A stretch of 64,000 nucleotides of DNA from Pseudomonadota bacterium (lineage in GTDB: Bacteria > Pseudomonadota > Alphaproteobacteria > Rhizobiales > Xanthobacteraceae). The translations under genes were made by a program, and so were the position numbers. The notes under the pieces were generated by a model. That model saw only the letters and a list, made by a program, of their open reading frames with translations, ran no database searches and was not told where the DNA came from. Location of the stretch: contig JAEWHP010000012.1 of assembly GCA_023387735.1 (NCBI GenBank), positions 310,001-374,000 on the forward strand. Direction: 5' to 3'. Of the stretch, positions 24,381 to 32,059 are shown piece by piece (the stretch's first letter is position 1; each line of letters starts with the position of its first letter).

Positions 24381-25211
24381 ATGACTACCGAGACCAGGAT
24401 CGACACCGGCACCGATGAACTGCTCTGCGTGATCCGCGAGCGCGTCGCCATCATCACGCTGAACCGCCCCGAGGCGCGCAATTCCCTGTCGGATAATCTG
24501 ACGCCGGCCTTGCGCAACATGATCAAGGCCTGCGGCGAGAATCCCGATGTCGGCGTGCTGCTGCTCACCGGTGCCGGCACCGCGTTCTGCGCCGGCGGCA
24601 ATGTCAAGGGCATGGGCGCGAACCGCGACAAGAAGAAGCTCGAAATGTCCCATGACGAACGGGTCGCCGATCTGCAGGAGCGGCAGCGGCTTTTGACCGG
24701 CGCGCTGGTCTCGGTGCGCAAGCCGACCATCGCCGCCCTGCCCGGCCCCGCGGTCGGCGCCGGCCTCGCACTGGCGATGGCCTGCGATATCAGGATCGCG
24801 GCGCAATCGGCGTTCCTCTCCACCGGCTATCTCAAGGTCGGCCTCAGCGGCGATTACGGCATTGCCTGGCTGCTGACGCGGCTGGTCGGCACGTCGCGGG
24901 CGCGGGAACTGATGTTCACCTGCGACAGGGTCGATGCGGCCAAATGCGAGGCGATCGGCCTGGTGAACCGCGTGGTCCCTGACGACAAGCTGCAGGCGGA
25001 AGCCTTCGCGCTCGCCAAATCGATCGCCGAGGGACCTACGATCGCGATCCGCTACATGAAGGATAATCTCGACGAAGCCCTGATGTTCGACTTCGCCACC
25101 GCCCGCGATCACGAGGCCGAGCGCATGATCCGAACGCAGGTGACGGCCGACCACAAGGAAGCCGTGCAGGCGTTCATCGAGAAGCGCAAGCCGGTGTTCA
25201 GGGGGATTTGA
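24381..25211 (+). CDS. Enoyl-CoA hydratase/isomerase family protein
   Basis: A 276-residue crotonase-fold protein: 'IITLNRPEARNSLSDNL', 'GTAFCAGGNVKGMG' (oxyanion hole), 'GPAVGAGLALAMACDIRIAA' and 'LKVGLSGDYGIAWLLTRLVG'. As in the crotonase at 8727, the places of the two catalytic glutamates read Ala and Asp-containing sequence, so hydratase activity should not be assumed. AAGGGAG stands before the ATG. A perfect-stem terminator follows its stop. Confidence 0.9.
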   Translation: MTTETRIDTGTDELLCVIRERVAIITLNRPEARNSLSDNLTPALRNMIKACGENPDVGVLLLTGAGTAFCAGGNVKGMGANRDKKKLEMSHDERVADLQERQRLLTGALVSVRKPTIAALPGPAVGAGLALAMACDIRIAAQSAFLSTGYLKVGLSGDYGIAWLLTRLVGTSRARELMFTCDRVDAAKCEAIGLVNRVVPDDKLQAEAFALAKSIAEGPTIAIRYMKDNLDEALMFDFATARDHEAERMIRTQVTADHKEAVQAFIEKRKPVFRGI

Positions 25212-25216
25212 ACAGA

Positions 25217-25252
25217 GAAAAAAGCCCGGTTCTGGAGGGGCAGAACCGGGCT
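25217..25252 (-). terminator. Intrinsic terminator of the GNAT gene
   Basis: A perfect 12-base stem (AGCCCGGTTCTG / CAGAACCGGGCT) with a six-base loop. On the minus strand the stem is followed by a run of T residues, so it terminates the leftward GNAT gene. It may also stop rightward transcription from the crotonase gene. Confidence 0.85.
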
Positions 25253-25260
25253 CAGTCTTG

Positions 25261-25884
25261 TCAAGCCGCAAGCGAGGACATTGCGCCGGGAGAGACGGCG
25301 GCGAGCCGCCAACTGGCGCATGGGATTTCCTGCGGTTCGACGACGTGGATCTCTTTCTGGAAGCGCACCAGCTTCCAGTCACCGGGCGTATTGGTGAAGG
25401 CGTAACCGGACTTGCGGGCAAGCGCGATCATGGCGTCGTTCGAGCGCAGCGTGTCGCCGAACAGTCGCGAAGCGCCGAACGAAGCCGCGCGGCATTCGAG
25501 GTTCTTCAGCAGCGCCTTGCCGATGCCGTGACCCTGCCAGCGGTCATCGATCGACAGGCCGAACTCGATGGATGACGTGTTACTGTCGAACGCATAGCGC
25601 GCCTCGCCGACGATGGTCTCGCGACCGTCAACCGGCATGGTCGCCACGACACTAAACCGGTCCGCCTCGCCGACATGGATGAAATCCGCAAGCAGCGACG
25701 GTGGCAGTTCACTGGCCGCGCCGAGGAAACGGTTGTAGCGGGAGCGGGTCGTGAGCGCGCGGAAATAACCCTGAAGCGCCCCGGCATCCCGCGGCTCGAC
25801 AAAGCGCACGGTGACGGCATCGCCATTCCGTGCATGCAGCACGTCGGAATATTGCCTGAGATCGTCGAGACGCATGGTGCTCAT
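25261..25884 (-). CDS. GNAT family N-acetyltransferase
   Basis: A 207-residue acetyltransferase of the GCN5 fold. 'VRFVEPRDAGALQGYFRALTTRSRYNRFLGA' forms the first helix pair. The acetyl-CoA motif 'IEFGLSIDDRWQGHGIGKALLKNLECRAASFGASRLFGDTLRSNDAMIALARKSGY' spans about residues 115-170, with QGHGIG as the pyrophosphate loop. The acceptor is unknown. I start at the ATG giving 'MSTMRLDD' (GGGAG upstream); the frame runs further but into the DUF1127 gene. Confidence 0.9.
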   Translation of the reverse strand: MSTMRLDDLRQYSDVLHARNGDAVTVRFVEPRDAGALQGYFRALTTRSRYNRFLGAASELPPSLLADFIHVGEADRFSVVATMPVDGRETIVGEARYAFDSNTSSIEFGLSIDDRWQGHGIGKALLKNLECRAASFGASRLFGDTLRSNDAMIALARKSGYAFTNTPGDWKLVRFQKEIHVVEPQEIPCASWRLAAVSPGAMSSLAA

Positions 25885-25954
25885 CGGTCGCTCCCGCGGA
25901 GCTAAGAGAAAACGGCCGGCGTCCCTGCGAAGGCGGCGCCGGCCTGGCTGCTGC

Positions 25955-26158
25955 TCAAGCCCGCCAGAACGGCTTTTCGGCCTCGTAGGCGATGTCGCTC
26001 CAGGAGATGCCGATGTCGTGCAGCTCCCGCGCCGACCACTGGGCCAACTCGCGGCGCGACCGGTAGCGCTGCCGCCAGACATGGAGGGTTTCGGCGACCT
26101 GGGTCAAAAAGCCCGCACCATGATGATTTATCATCGATTCATGCGTATAAGTGGACAT
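25955..26158 (-). CDS. DUF1127 small protein
   Basis: A 67-residue protein with the arginine-rich DUF1127 (YjiS-like) motif: 'VWRQRYRSRRELAQWSARELHDIGISWSDIAYEAEKPFW'. Such proteins are common in alphaproteobacteria; some in Agrobacterium bind RNA or affect phosphate and carbon metabolism, but no function is assigned here. AAAGGAG precedes the ATG. It is divergent from the LysR gene with 114 bases between. Confidence 0.9.
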   Translation of the reverse strand: MSTYTHESMINHHGAGFLTQVAETLHVWRQRYRSRRELAQWSARELHDIGISWSDIAYEAEKPFWRA

Positions 26159-26272
26159 TTGAGGCTCCTTTGGTAATCTGTTGGCGCTAATATCTGCGCA
26201 ATCCGAACCTTCCACAAACGACACTTTGTACCGTTTCGGATGATATAAGCTCATGCATTTGGGGAGTGCGGA

Positions 26273-27172
26273 ATGACCGCCAGGCTGCCGTCGCTGAACG
26301 GGCTGCGCGCCTTCGAGGCCGCGGCCCGGCATTTGAGCTTCACGCAGGCGGCGTCCGAGTTGAACGTCACGCAGACCGCGATCAGCCATCAGATCAAGCG
26401 GCTGGAGGAAGAACTCGGGGTTCGGCTGTTCATCCGCCAGAACCGCTCGCTGACGCTGACCCAGCAGGCGCAGGAATATCTCCCCGGCATCCGCGCCGCC
26501 TTCAACGACCTGCGGCTCGCAACCGACCGGCTGCTGCGGAAGGACGACGACCACGTGCTGACGGTCTCGACGCTGGCCTCGCTCGCGGCCAAATGGCTGC
26601 TGCCGCGGCTATCCGCATTCCAGGAGGCCCATCCCGGCATCGACGTGCGCATCACCACCTCGACCAATCTGGTCGACTTCCAGCGCGACAATGTCGACGC
26701 CGCGATCCGCTACGGCCGTGGCCAATGGCCGGGCCTGCGCGCCGACTGGCTGCTGGCGGACGAGCTTTTCCCGGTGTGCAGCCCGGCGCTGCTGCAGGGA
26801 AACAAGCCGCTGAAATGCCCCGAGGACCTTAAGGAGCACGTTCTGCTGCACACCAGCAACTTCAACAGCGACGACTGGCGGCTCTGGCTGTGGGCGGCCG
26901 GCCTGCCGGCGGATTTTTCCAAGCAGCCCGGCGTGACCTTCGACATGATCTTCATGACGGTGCAGGCCGCGATCGACGGCGTCGGCGTCGCGATGGGCCG
27001 CACGGCTTACGTGCAGGAAGACATCGCCAGGGGACGCCTCGTGGTTCCCTTCAAGATCACGCTGCCGGTCGATGCCGGATTCTACCTGGTCTCGCCTGCG
27101 GGACGGACCGATCCGCCAAAGCTGTCAGCCTTCCGGCAATGGCTGCTCGCCTCGGTGCAAAGCAAGCCGTGA
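26273..27172 (+). CDS. tcuR: LysR family regulator, GcvA-like (TcuR candidate)
   Basis: A 299-residue LysR-type regulator. The winged helix-turn-helix occupies residues 5-65 ('LNGLRAFEAAARHLSFTQAASELNVTQTAISHQIKRLEEELGVRLF'), followed by a periplasmic-binding-like effector domain. It falls in the GcvA-like branch. It stands directly upstream of tcuA and tcuB in the same direction, as tcuR does in Salmonella, where it activates tricarballylate use; the name rests on that context. GGGGAG precedes the ATG. The gap to tcuA carries a clear palindrome that may be its binding site. Confidence 0.88.
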   Translation: MTARLPSLNGLRAFEAAARHLSFTQAASELNVTQTAISHQIKRLEEELGVRLFIRQNRSLTLTQQAQEYLPGIRAAFNDLRLATDRLLRKDDDHVLTVSTLASLAAKWLLPRLSAFQEAHPGIDVRITTSTNLVDFQRDNVDAAIRYGRGQWPGLRADWLLADELFPVCSPALLQGNKPLKCPEDLKEHVLLHTSNFNSDDWRLWLWAAGLPADFSKQPGVTFDMIFMTVQAAIDGVGVAMGRTAYVQEDIARGRLVVPFKITLPVDAGFYLVSPAGRTDPPKLSAFRQWLLASVQSKP

Positions 27173-27200
27173 CGCAACAGATATTCCGCACGGCGCGACG

Positions 27201-27228
27201 CATGCGACATCGTCGCATGGCGATGCGA
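27201..27228. promoter_or_regulatory. Palindromic site upstream of tcuA
   Basis: A perfect inverted repeat CATGCGAC-ATC-GTCGCATG (27201-27219) overlaps a second one, TCGCAT-GGCG-ATGCGA (27213-27228), giving three half-sites in 28 bases. It lies about 120 bases before the tcuA start and 28 bases after the regulator stop; a binding site for the LysR protein is the simplest reading. Confidence 0.55.
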
Positions 27229-27348
27229 TTCACACTGCAAGAGACGCGTGACGCGGTCGCCGCAGCAGGCTAGAAAATCGCCGGGCGGATGGATCGGCCC
27301 GGCCGCGCGCCGGTTTGATTTCCATGCCAACAACGATAACAAGAGTGC

Positions 27349-28749
27349 ATGGTCGATCTCTCCAGAAAATTCGATGTGCTTGTGATCGGCGGCGGCAACG
27401 CCGCCTTGTGCGCCGCCATCAGCGCCCGCCGCGCCGGGGCTTCCGTGCTGGTGCTGGAGGGCGCGCCGAAATTCTATCGCGGCGGCAATACCCGACACAC
27501 CCGCAACATGCGCTGCGCCCACGATGCGGCGACCGAGATTCTCACCGGGCCCTACACGGAAGAGGAATTCTGGGACGATTTGCTGCGCCTGACCGGCGGG
27601 CAGACCGACGAAGAGCTGGCGAAATTCATGATCAGGGAGTCCAAGGACATCCTGAACTGGATCGTCGAACAGGGCGTGCGCTGGCAACCCTCGCTCGGCG
27701 GCACGCTGAGCCTTGGCCGCACCAATTCGTTCTTCCTCGGCGGTGGCCGGGCGATGCTGAACGCGCTCTATCTCACCGCCGAAAAGCTCGGTGTCGAGAT
27801 CGTCTACGATGCCGAGGTCATCGACCTCCATATCGAGGACGGCATGTTCCTGTCTGCGCGGCTGAAGCAGCCGATCGATGGCGCAACCGAGATCCGCGCT
27901 TCGGCGCTGGTGGCGGCTGCCGGCGGGTTCGAGGCCAACATCGAATGGCTGAAGGAGTATTGGGGCGAGGCCGCCGACAATTTCCTGATCCGCGGCACGC
28001 CCTATAACCGTGGCTCGATTCTCAGGATGCTGCTCGACAAGGGCGTGCAGGACATCGGCGATCCCACCCAATGCCACGCGGTTGCCATCGATGCCCGCGC
28101 GCCGAAATTCGACGGCGGCATCATTACCCGCCACGACTCGGTCGTGTTCGGCATCGTCGTCAACAAGCACGCCCAGCGCTTCTACGACGAGGGCGAGGAC
28201 ATCTGGCCAAAGCGCTATGCGATCTGGGGCCGGCTGGTGGCGGCGCAACCCGACCAGATCGCCTTCATCATTTTTGATTCGAGCGTCGTCACCAGCTTCA
28301 TGCCGACGCTGTTCCCGCCGATCGGCGCGCCGACGATTGCGGAACTCGCCGGCAAGCTCGAACTCGACCCGGCCGCGCTGGAAAAGACCATCACCGACTT
28401 CAACGCCGCGGTGCAGCCAGGTACGTTCGACCATACCATCCTCGACGACTGCCGCACCGAAGGCATCACGCCGGCGAAGACGCACTGGGCGCGAAAGATC
28501 GAGCACGCGCCTTATCTGGCGTACCCGGTGCGGCCCGGCATCACCTTCACCTATCTCGGCACCCGCGTGAACAAGCAGTCGCGCATGGTGATGAAGGACG
28601 GCAAACCCTCCGCCAACATGTTCGCGGCCGGCGAGATCATGGCCGGCAACGTGCTCGGCAAGGGCTACGCCGCCGGCATCGGCATGACCATCGGCAGCGT
28701 GTTCGGCCGGGTGGCGGGACGGGAAGCAGCGCGGAATGCGAAGAACTGA
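27349..28749 (+). CDS. tcuA: FAD-dependent tricarballylate dehydrogenase TcuA
   Basis: A 466-residue flavoprotein of the fumarate reductase/succinate dehydrogenase flavoprotein superfamily. The FAD site is 'FDVLVIGGGNAALCAAISARRAGASVLVLE', followed by 'RGGNTRHTRNMRCAH', a hallmark of TcuA/CobZ-type proteins, and a C-terminal 'NMFAAGEIMAGNVLGKGYAAGIGMTIGSVFGRVAGREAA'. TcuA oxidises tricarballylate to cis-aconitate; TcuB reoxidises its flavin. Proteins of this family are sometimes only distantly related to tested TcuA, so the substrate is probable rather than certain. tcuB starts 27 bases after its stop. Confidence 0.88.
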   Translation: MVDLSRKFDVLVIGGGNAALCAAISARRAGASVLVLEGAPKFYRGGNTRHTRNMRCAHDAATEILTGPYTEEEFWDDLLRLTGGQTDEELAKFMIRESKDILNWIVEQGVRWQPSLGGTLSLGRTNSFFLGGGRAMLNALYLTAEKLGVEIVYDAEVIDLHIEDGMFLSARLKQPIDGATEIRASALVAAAGGFEANIEWLKEYWGEAADNFLIRGTPYNRGSILRMLLDKGVQDIGDPTQCHAVAIDARAPKFDGGIITRHDSVVFGIVVNKHAQRFYDEGEDIWPKRYAIWGRLVAAQPDQIAFIIFDSSVVTSFMPTLFPPIGAPTIAELAGKLELDPAALEKTITDFNAAVQPGTFDHTILDDCRTEGITPAKTHWARKIEHAPYLAYPVRPGITFTYLGTRVNKQSRMVMKDGKPSANMFAAGEIMAGNVLGKGYAAGIGMTIGSVFGRVAGREAARNAKN

Positions 28750-28776
28750 GATGTCGGGACGGGAAACAGCATAGCG

Positions 28777-29892
28777 ATGCACGGAACGAGAATCCTGGAG
28801 GAAGCCGACCGTCTGATGACGGTCTGCAATTCCTGCCGCTATTGCGAAGGTCTGTGCGCAGTATTTCCGGCGATGGAAATGCGACGCGCATTCTCCGACG
28901 GCGACCTCAACTACCTCGCCAATCTCTGCCATTCCTGCGGCGCCTGCTACACCGACTGCCAGTTCTCGCCGCCGCATGAATTCAACGTCAATGTGCCGCA
29001 GACGCTGGCCGTGGCGCGGGCCGATTCCTATGCGGCCTACGCGTGGCCGCGCGCGTTGTCGGGCGCATTCGCGCGCAACGGCCTCGTCATCAGCCTGGTT
29101 GCCGCGCTCAGCGTCGGCGCTTTCATATTCGGCTTTGCCGCCTACCATGATCGCCAGGTTCTGTTCGGCGTCCATACCGGGCCGGGTGCGTTCTACAAGC
29201 TGATGCCGCACAACGCGATGGCGGGCCTGTTCGGCGCGGCGTTCCTTTATGCAATCGTGGCCCTCGTCATGGGCGTCCGCGCCTTCTGGCGCGACATCGG
29301 CGAACCCGTCGGCATGAAGGCCGACGCGGGCGCGCTGCTGCAGGCGATCCGCGACGCCGGCGAACTGCGCTATCTCGACGGCGGCGGGGTCGGCTGCTTC
29401 AACGAGGACGACCGCCCGACCGATCGCCGCAAGCTTTATCACCACCTGACGTTCTACGGCTTTGCGCTGTGCTTCGCCTCGACCTGCGTCGCCACGCTCT
29501 ATCATTATCTGCTGGCGCGGGAAGCGCCCTATCCGTGGTGGGATCTGCCGGTGGTGCTGGGAACGCTCGGCGGCATCGGATTGCTGATCGGGCCGATCGG
29601 CCTGCTGATCGAGAAATCGAAGCGCGATCCCGTATTGATGGACGGGACCCGCTACGGCATGGACGTCGCCTTCATCGTGATGCTGTTCCTCACCAGCCTG
29701 ACCGGCCTCGCACTGCTGGTGCTGCGCGAGACCGCCGCGATGGGCCCGCTGCTGGCGCTGCATCTCGGCGTGGTGTTCTCGCTGTTCGTCACCATGCCCT
29801 ACGGCAAGTTCGTGCACGGGATCTACCGGTTCGTGGCGCTGGTGCGGTACGCCATGGAGCGCAAGGCGATGGCGCACGGAGCAGCGGAGTAG
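28777..29892 (+). CDS. tcuB: TcuB iron-sulfur membrane protein
   Basis: A 371-residue protein pairing an N-terminal double 4Fe-4S region with a membrane domain. The clusters are 'CNSCRYCEGLC' near residue 18 and 'CHSCGACYTDCQF' near 50. Several hydrophobic helices follow from about residue 100 ('GLVISLVAALSVGAFIFGFAAY', 'AGLFGAAFLYAIVALVMGV', 'FYGFALCFASTCVATLYHYLLA', 'VVLGTLGGIGLLIGPIGLL'), with His residues that could hold haem. TcuB passes electrons from TcuA to the quinone pool. No transporter gene like Salmonella tcuC follows within the window. Confidence 0.9.
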   Translation: MHGTRILEEADRLMTVCNSCRYCEGLCAVFPAMEMRRAFSDGDLNYLANLCHSCGACYTDCQFSPPHEFNVNVPQTLAVARADSYAAYAWPRALSGAFARNGLVISLVAALSVGAFIFGFAAYHDRQVLFGVHTGPGAFYKLMPHNAMAGLFGAAFLYAIVALVMGVRAFWRDIGEPVGMKADAGALLQAIRDAGELRYLDGGGVGCFNEDDRPTDRRKLYHHLTFYGFALCFASTCVATLYHYLLAREAPYPWWDLPVVLGTLGGIGLLIGPIGLLIEKSKRDPVLMDGTRYGMDVAFIVMLFLTSLTGLALLVLRETAAMGPLLALHLGVVFSLFVTMPYGKFVHGIYRFVALVRYAMERKAMAHGAAE

Positions 29893-29917
29893 CCGCGACC
29901 GCTGCCACAGTGTGTTC

Positions 29918-30037
29918 CGTCATGCCCGCGCAGGCGGGCATCCAGTACGCCGCGGCTTATCGGCTCTATCGCTGCCGTCTCTGGAATACTGGATCGTCCG
30001 CCCCAGTGCGCAAACGCGCACAAGTCGGACGATGACG
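29918..30037. repeat. Palindromic repeat, family A copy 1
   Basis: Repeat unit containing GGGCATCCAGTACGCCGCGG and TCTGGAATACTGGATCG as outer arms. It follows tcuB. Copies sit at 42601-42702 and 55688-55788. Confidence 0.85.
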
Positions 30038-30244
30038 AGAGGAGGTTGCTTCGCGTTCTCGCAACACAAATCGCGATGGCTAACCAATCCTTACCCGGCC
30101 GGATTAACCGTATTTTCAAACTTCGCGGCGTCACTGCCGCGGTTGCCGCCAACCTGCCTCATTGAATCCCAAGATCGTTCTGCGATGTAGGGCCGAGCAT
30201 TCGGCCGGCTCTGCTCAGGCATCTTCGTTTGGAAGCGTAAGATC
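30038..30244. other. Intergenic region before hypothetical gene
   Basis: Together with the repeat to its left this forms a 350-base gap after tcuB. I see no coding sequence in it. It presumably contains the promoter for the gene at 30245, but no clear -35/-10 pair stands out. Confidence 0.5.
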
Positions 30245-30733
30245 ATGATGAGGATCTGTCTCATCGTTATCGGTCTCGGCGTTCTCATTGCCATGGAGCT
30301 GGGAACGCCATCACGCTCGAAACCAAGCGAGATTGATCCGTTCGAGCAATTGACGCTTGACGCAAGCACATCGGGCGACACCCTGAAGAAGGGCGATCGG
30401 CTGGAAGTGCACCGCATGCCAGAGGAAGCGCCGGTTCAGCCGATTGCACTTGCCGAGCCGATGTCGCCGCCGCGCGATCCGATCGCCATGCTTGCAGAAG
30501 CGAATTCAGGCGTCGTTGGATCCACTCCGAACGCAAAGAGGGACGCGGTCAAAAAGCCCAAGCCTCGGCCGAAAGATGCCGCTCCCGCCAAGCCACCGCC
30601 CAAGCTCGCCAATTCCAGCAAAGCTGCAAAGGCGGAGAAATCGAAGGCGGTGGTCGAGCTCAAGCCCTGCCGTCCAAATGCGTTCGACGAACTGCTGCAG
30701 GCCCTGAGCCTGTCCTCGCGATGCCAGACATAG
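30245..30733 (+). CDS. Hypothetical protein, membrane-anchored, Lys/Pro-rich
   Basis: A 162-residue protein of unknown function. Residues 2-18 (MRICLIVIGLGVLIAMEL) form a signal or anchor segment. The middle (90-140) is low-complexity, rich in Lys, Pro and Ala (KKPKPRPKDAAPAKPPPK). The end 'CRPNAFDELLQALSLSSRCQT' carries two cysteines that could pair. It is probably periplasmic and anchored. No domain is recognised. Base composition matches neighbouring genes, which supports it as coding. Confidence 0.6.
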   Translation: MMRICLIVIGLGVLIAMELGTPSRSKPSEIDPFEQLTLDASTSGDTLKKGDRLEVHRMPEEAPVQPIALAEPMSPPRDPIAMLAEANSGVVGSTPNAKRDAVKKPKPRPKDAAPAKPPPKLANSSKAAKAEKSKAVVELKPCRPNAFDELLQALSLSSRCQT

Positions 30734-30758
30734 AGGCCGCGGGACGAGCGCAGCTGCA

Positions 30759-30944
30759 TTAGCGGGACGGCGGCGGCGTTGGCTTCGCGTCCCCGGGATT
30801 GGCCGCCGCCTTTTTCTGTGCTCTCCGCTTTTTGGTTGCGGTCTCGAGTGATCTCAATGGCTGCACTTGTGTGTTGAAGGAGGTGCTCAGCAAATTCTCG
30901 AGGCGGTCCTTGTACTCGCGTCCACAAATCCGATCCTTGGCCTT
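30759..30944 (-). CDS. Small hypothetical basic protein
   Basis: A 61-62-residue reading frame starting 'MKAKDRICGREYKDRLENLLSTSF' and ending in a Lys/Pro tail 'KKRRAQKKAAANPGDAKPTPPPSR'. GGAG lies a few bases before the chosen ATG (a longer form starts at 30965). It is convergent with the preceding hypothetical gene and has no recognised domain. Coding status is uncertain; conservation in related genomes would be the test. Confidence 0.35.
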   Translation of the reverse strand, partial: KAKDRICGREYKDRLENLLSTSFNTQVQPLRSLETATKKRRAQKKAAANPGDAKPTPPPSR

Positions 30945-30965
30945 CATTGCTGTACTCCACTGCAT

Positions 30966-31282
30966 TTGCGCAACGCGTCCCGTGACGGTAATCGGTGGAG
31001 GCGTTGCCTGCCGGAACTAGCGACGGGTCGGGCCTGCAAATTCAAGTCGGGATGCACGATCTGCGGCAGCGTTACTGTCCGATCATCATCCGGCCAAAAT
31101 TGGAATCGTGCCTCCCGCGTTCCGCCACAGTTCGCGAATCTTCATCCGCCACGATGTCAATCGGCATGAAATATCATCGCAAGAAATAAAATCGCTCGCG
31201 CGGTCAGATCATTGGGCTGTGATTTGATGTGGATGACTTGCGGTTCCGCCCTGCCTGCTGTGAACAGGCCGGAGAATGGCGA
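30966..31282. other. Intergenic region with no clear gene
   Basis: About 320 bases between the small basic ORF and the DedA gene. Short open frames exist on the plus strand, but none has a ribosome-binding site or recognisable homology. Base composition is less GC-biased than the coding parts nearby. Confidence 0.5.
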
Positions 31283-31969
31283 TCAGTACCGCTCCACGAT
31301 GCGCTCGAGCTTGCGGCTGAGCAGCCAGGATAGACCCAGGAAGAGAACCAGCATCACGATGCCGAGACCCGAGGAAGCATTGTTCATTGACTTCTCCGAG
31401 AACTGGCCGAAGGCATAGCCGGCCGAGACGACGGTGCCGGACCAAAGGCCCGCCGCAACGAAGTTGAGCGCCAGGAAAGTGGACCAGGGCAGCCGCGACA
31501 TCCCGTAGGCGAATCCCGCGAGTCCGCGGATGCCGTGCGGAAAGCGATGAAACAGGATCATCCAGACATAGTGTCGATCCGCAAGCCGGATCACCGTCTG
31601 TACAGGCCGCTCGAACCGCGGATAACGATCGAGCAGGCGGGCGCCATAACGTCGTCCGATCCAGAAACGAATGACGTCGCCGGTGAAACTGCCGAACCAA
31701 CAGACCACGATGAGCGTGCCGAGGCTGAGAGCCCCGGCATGCGCCGCATAGCCGGCGAACAACGCCAGCAGCAGGCTATGCGAGGCCGAATAGGCAAACA
31801 TGAAGCTGTAGGCCACATCGCCGTGCTGGCGGATGAGGTCGAGGAAAGATGTGAGATCCGACGGAAACAGCAATGCAGGTCCACCCAAACTCGTGCGTGT
31901 CAATGTCCCCCAGACGAGCGGGTTCGGCTTCGACGCTAGCAGCCGGGGCAAGGATGCGGAAGGCGACAC
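31283..31969 (-). CDS. DedA family (SNARE-associated) membrane protein
   Basis: A protein of up to 228 residues with a DedA/VTT domain: 'FLDLIRQHGDVAYSFMFAYSASHSLLLALFAGYAAHAGALSLG', 'FGSFTGDVIRFWIGRRYGARLL' and 'FHRFPHGIRGLAGFAYGMSRLPWSTFLALNFVAAGLWS'. These give the family's re-entrant helices, the Gly-x-x-x-Arg-Tyr-Gly pattern and a closing membrane helix near residue 200. DedA proteins act in the inner membrane, some as lipid-carrier (undecaprenyl phosphate) transporters. The longest start is a GTG with weak context. DedA proteins usually begin near 'FLDLIRQHG', so the true start may be about 35 codons in, for example at a TTG. Confidence 0.82.
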   Translation of the reverse strand: MSPSASLPRLLASKPNPLVWGTLTRTSLGGPALLFPSDLTSFLDLIRQHGDVAYSFMFAYSASHSLLLALFAGYAAHAGALSLGTLIVVCWFGSFTGDVIRFWIGRRYGARLLDRYPRFERPVQTVIRLADRHYVWMILFHRFPHGIRGLAGFAYGMSRLPWSTFLALNFVAAGLWSGTVVSAGYAFGQFSEKSMNNASSGLGIVMLVLFLGLSWLLSRKLERIVERY

Positions 31970-32059
31970 GCTGGCCGCGGGCTCGGCAACTTCGTCGCAC
32001 CCCCTGCCGGCTTGTGCTGCGCGCGCGGCAGCCGACTTTAGTCGAACCAGCCGCGCGCT

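Noticed and set aside
27082..29877. 931-codon open frame on the minus strand
   Set aside because: Antisense to tcuA and tcuB, which are clear. No motif or ribosome-binding site supports it.
30995..31189. 64-codon plus-strand frame
   Set aside because: No ribosome-binding site, no domain, and composition typical of non-coding sequence here.
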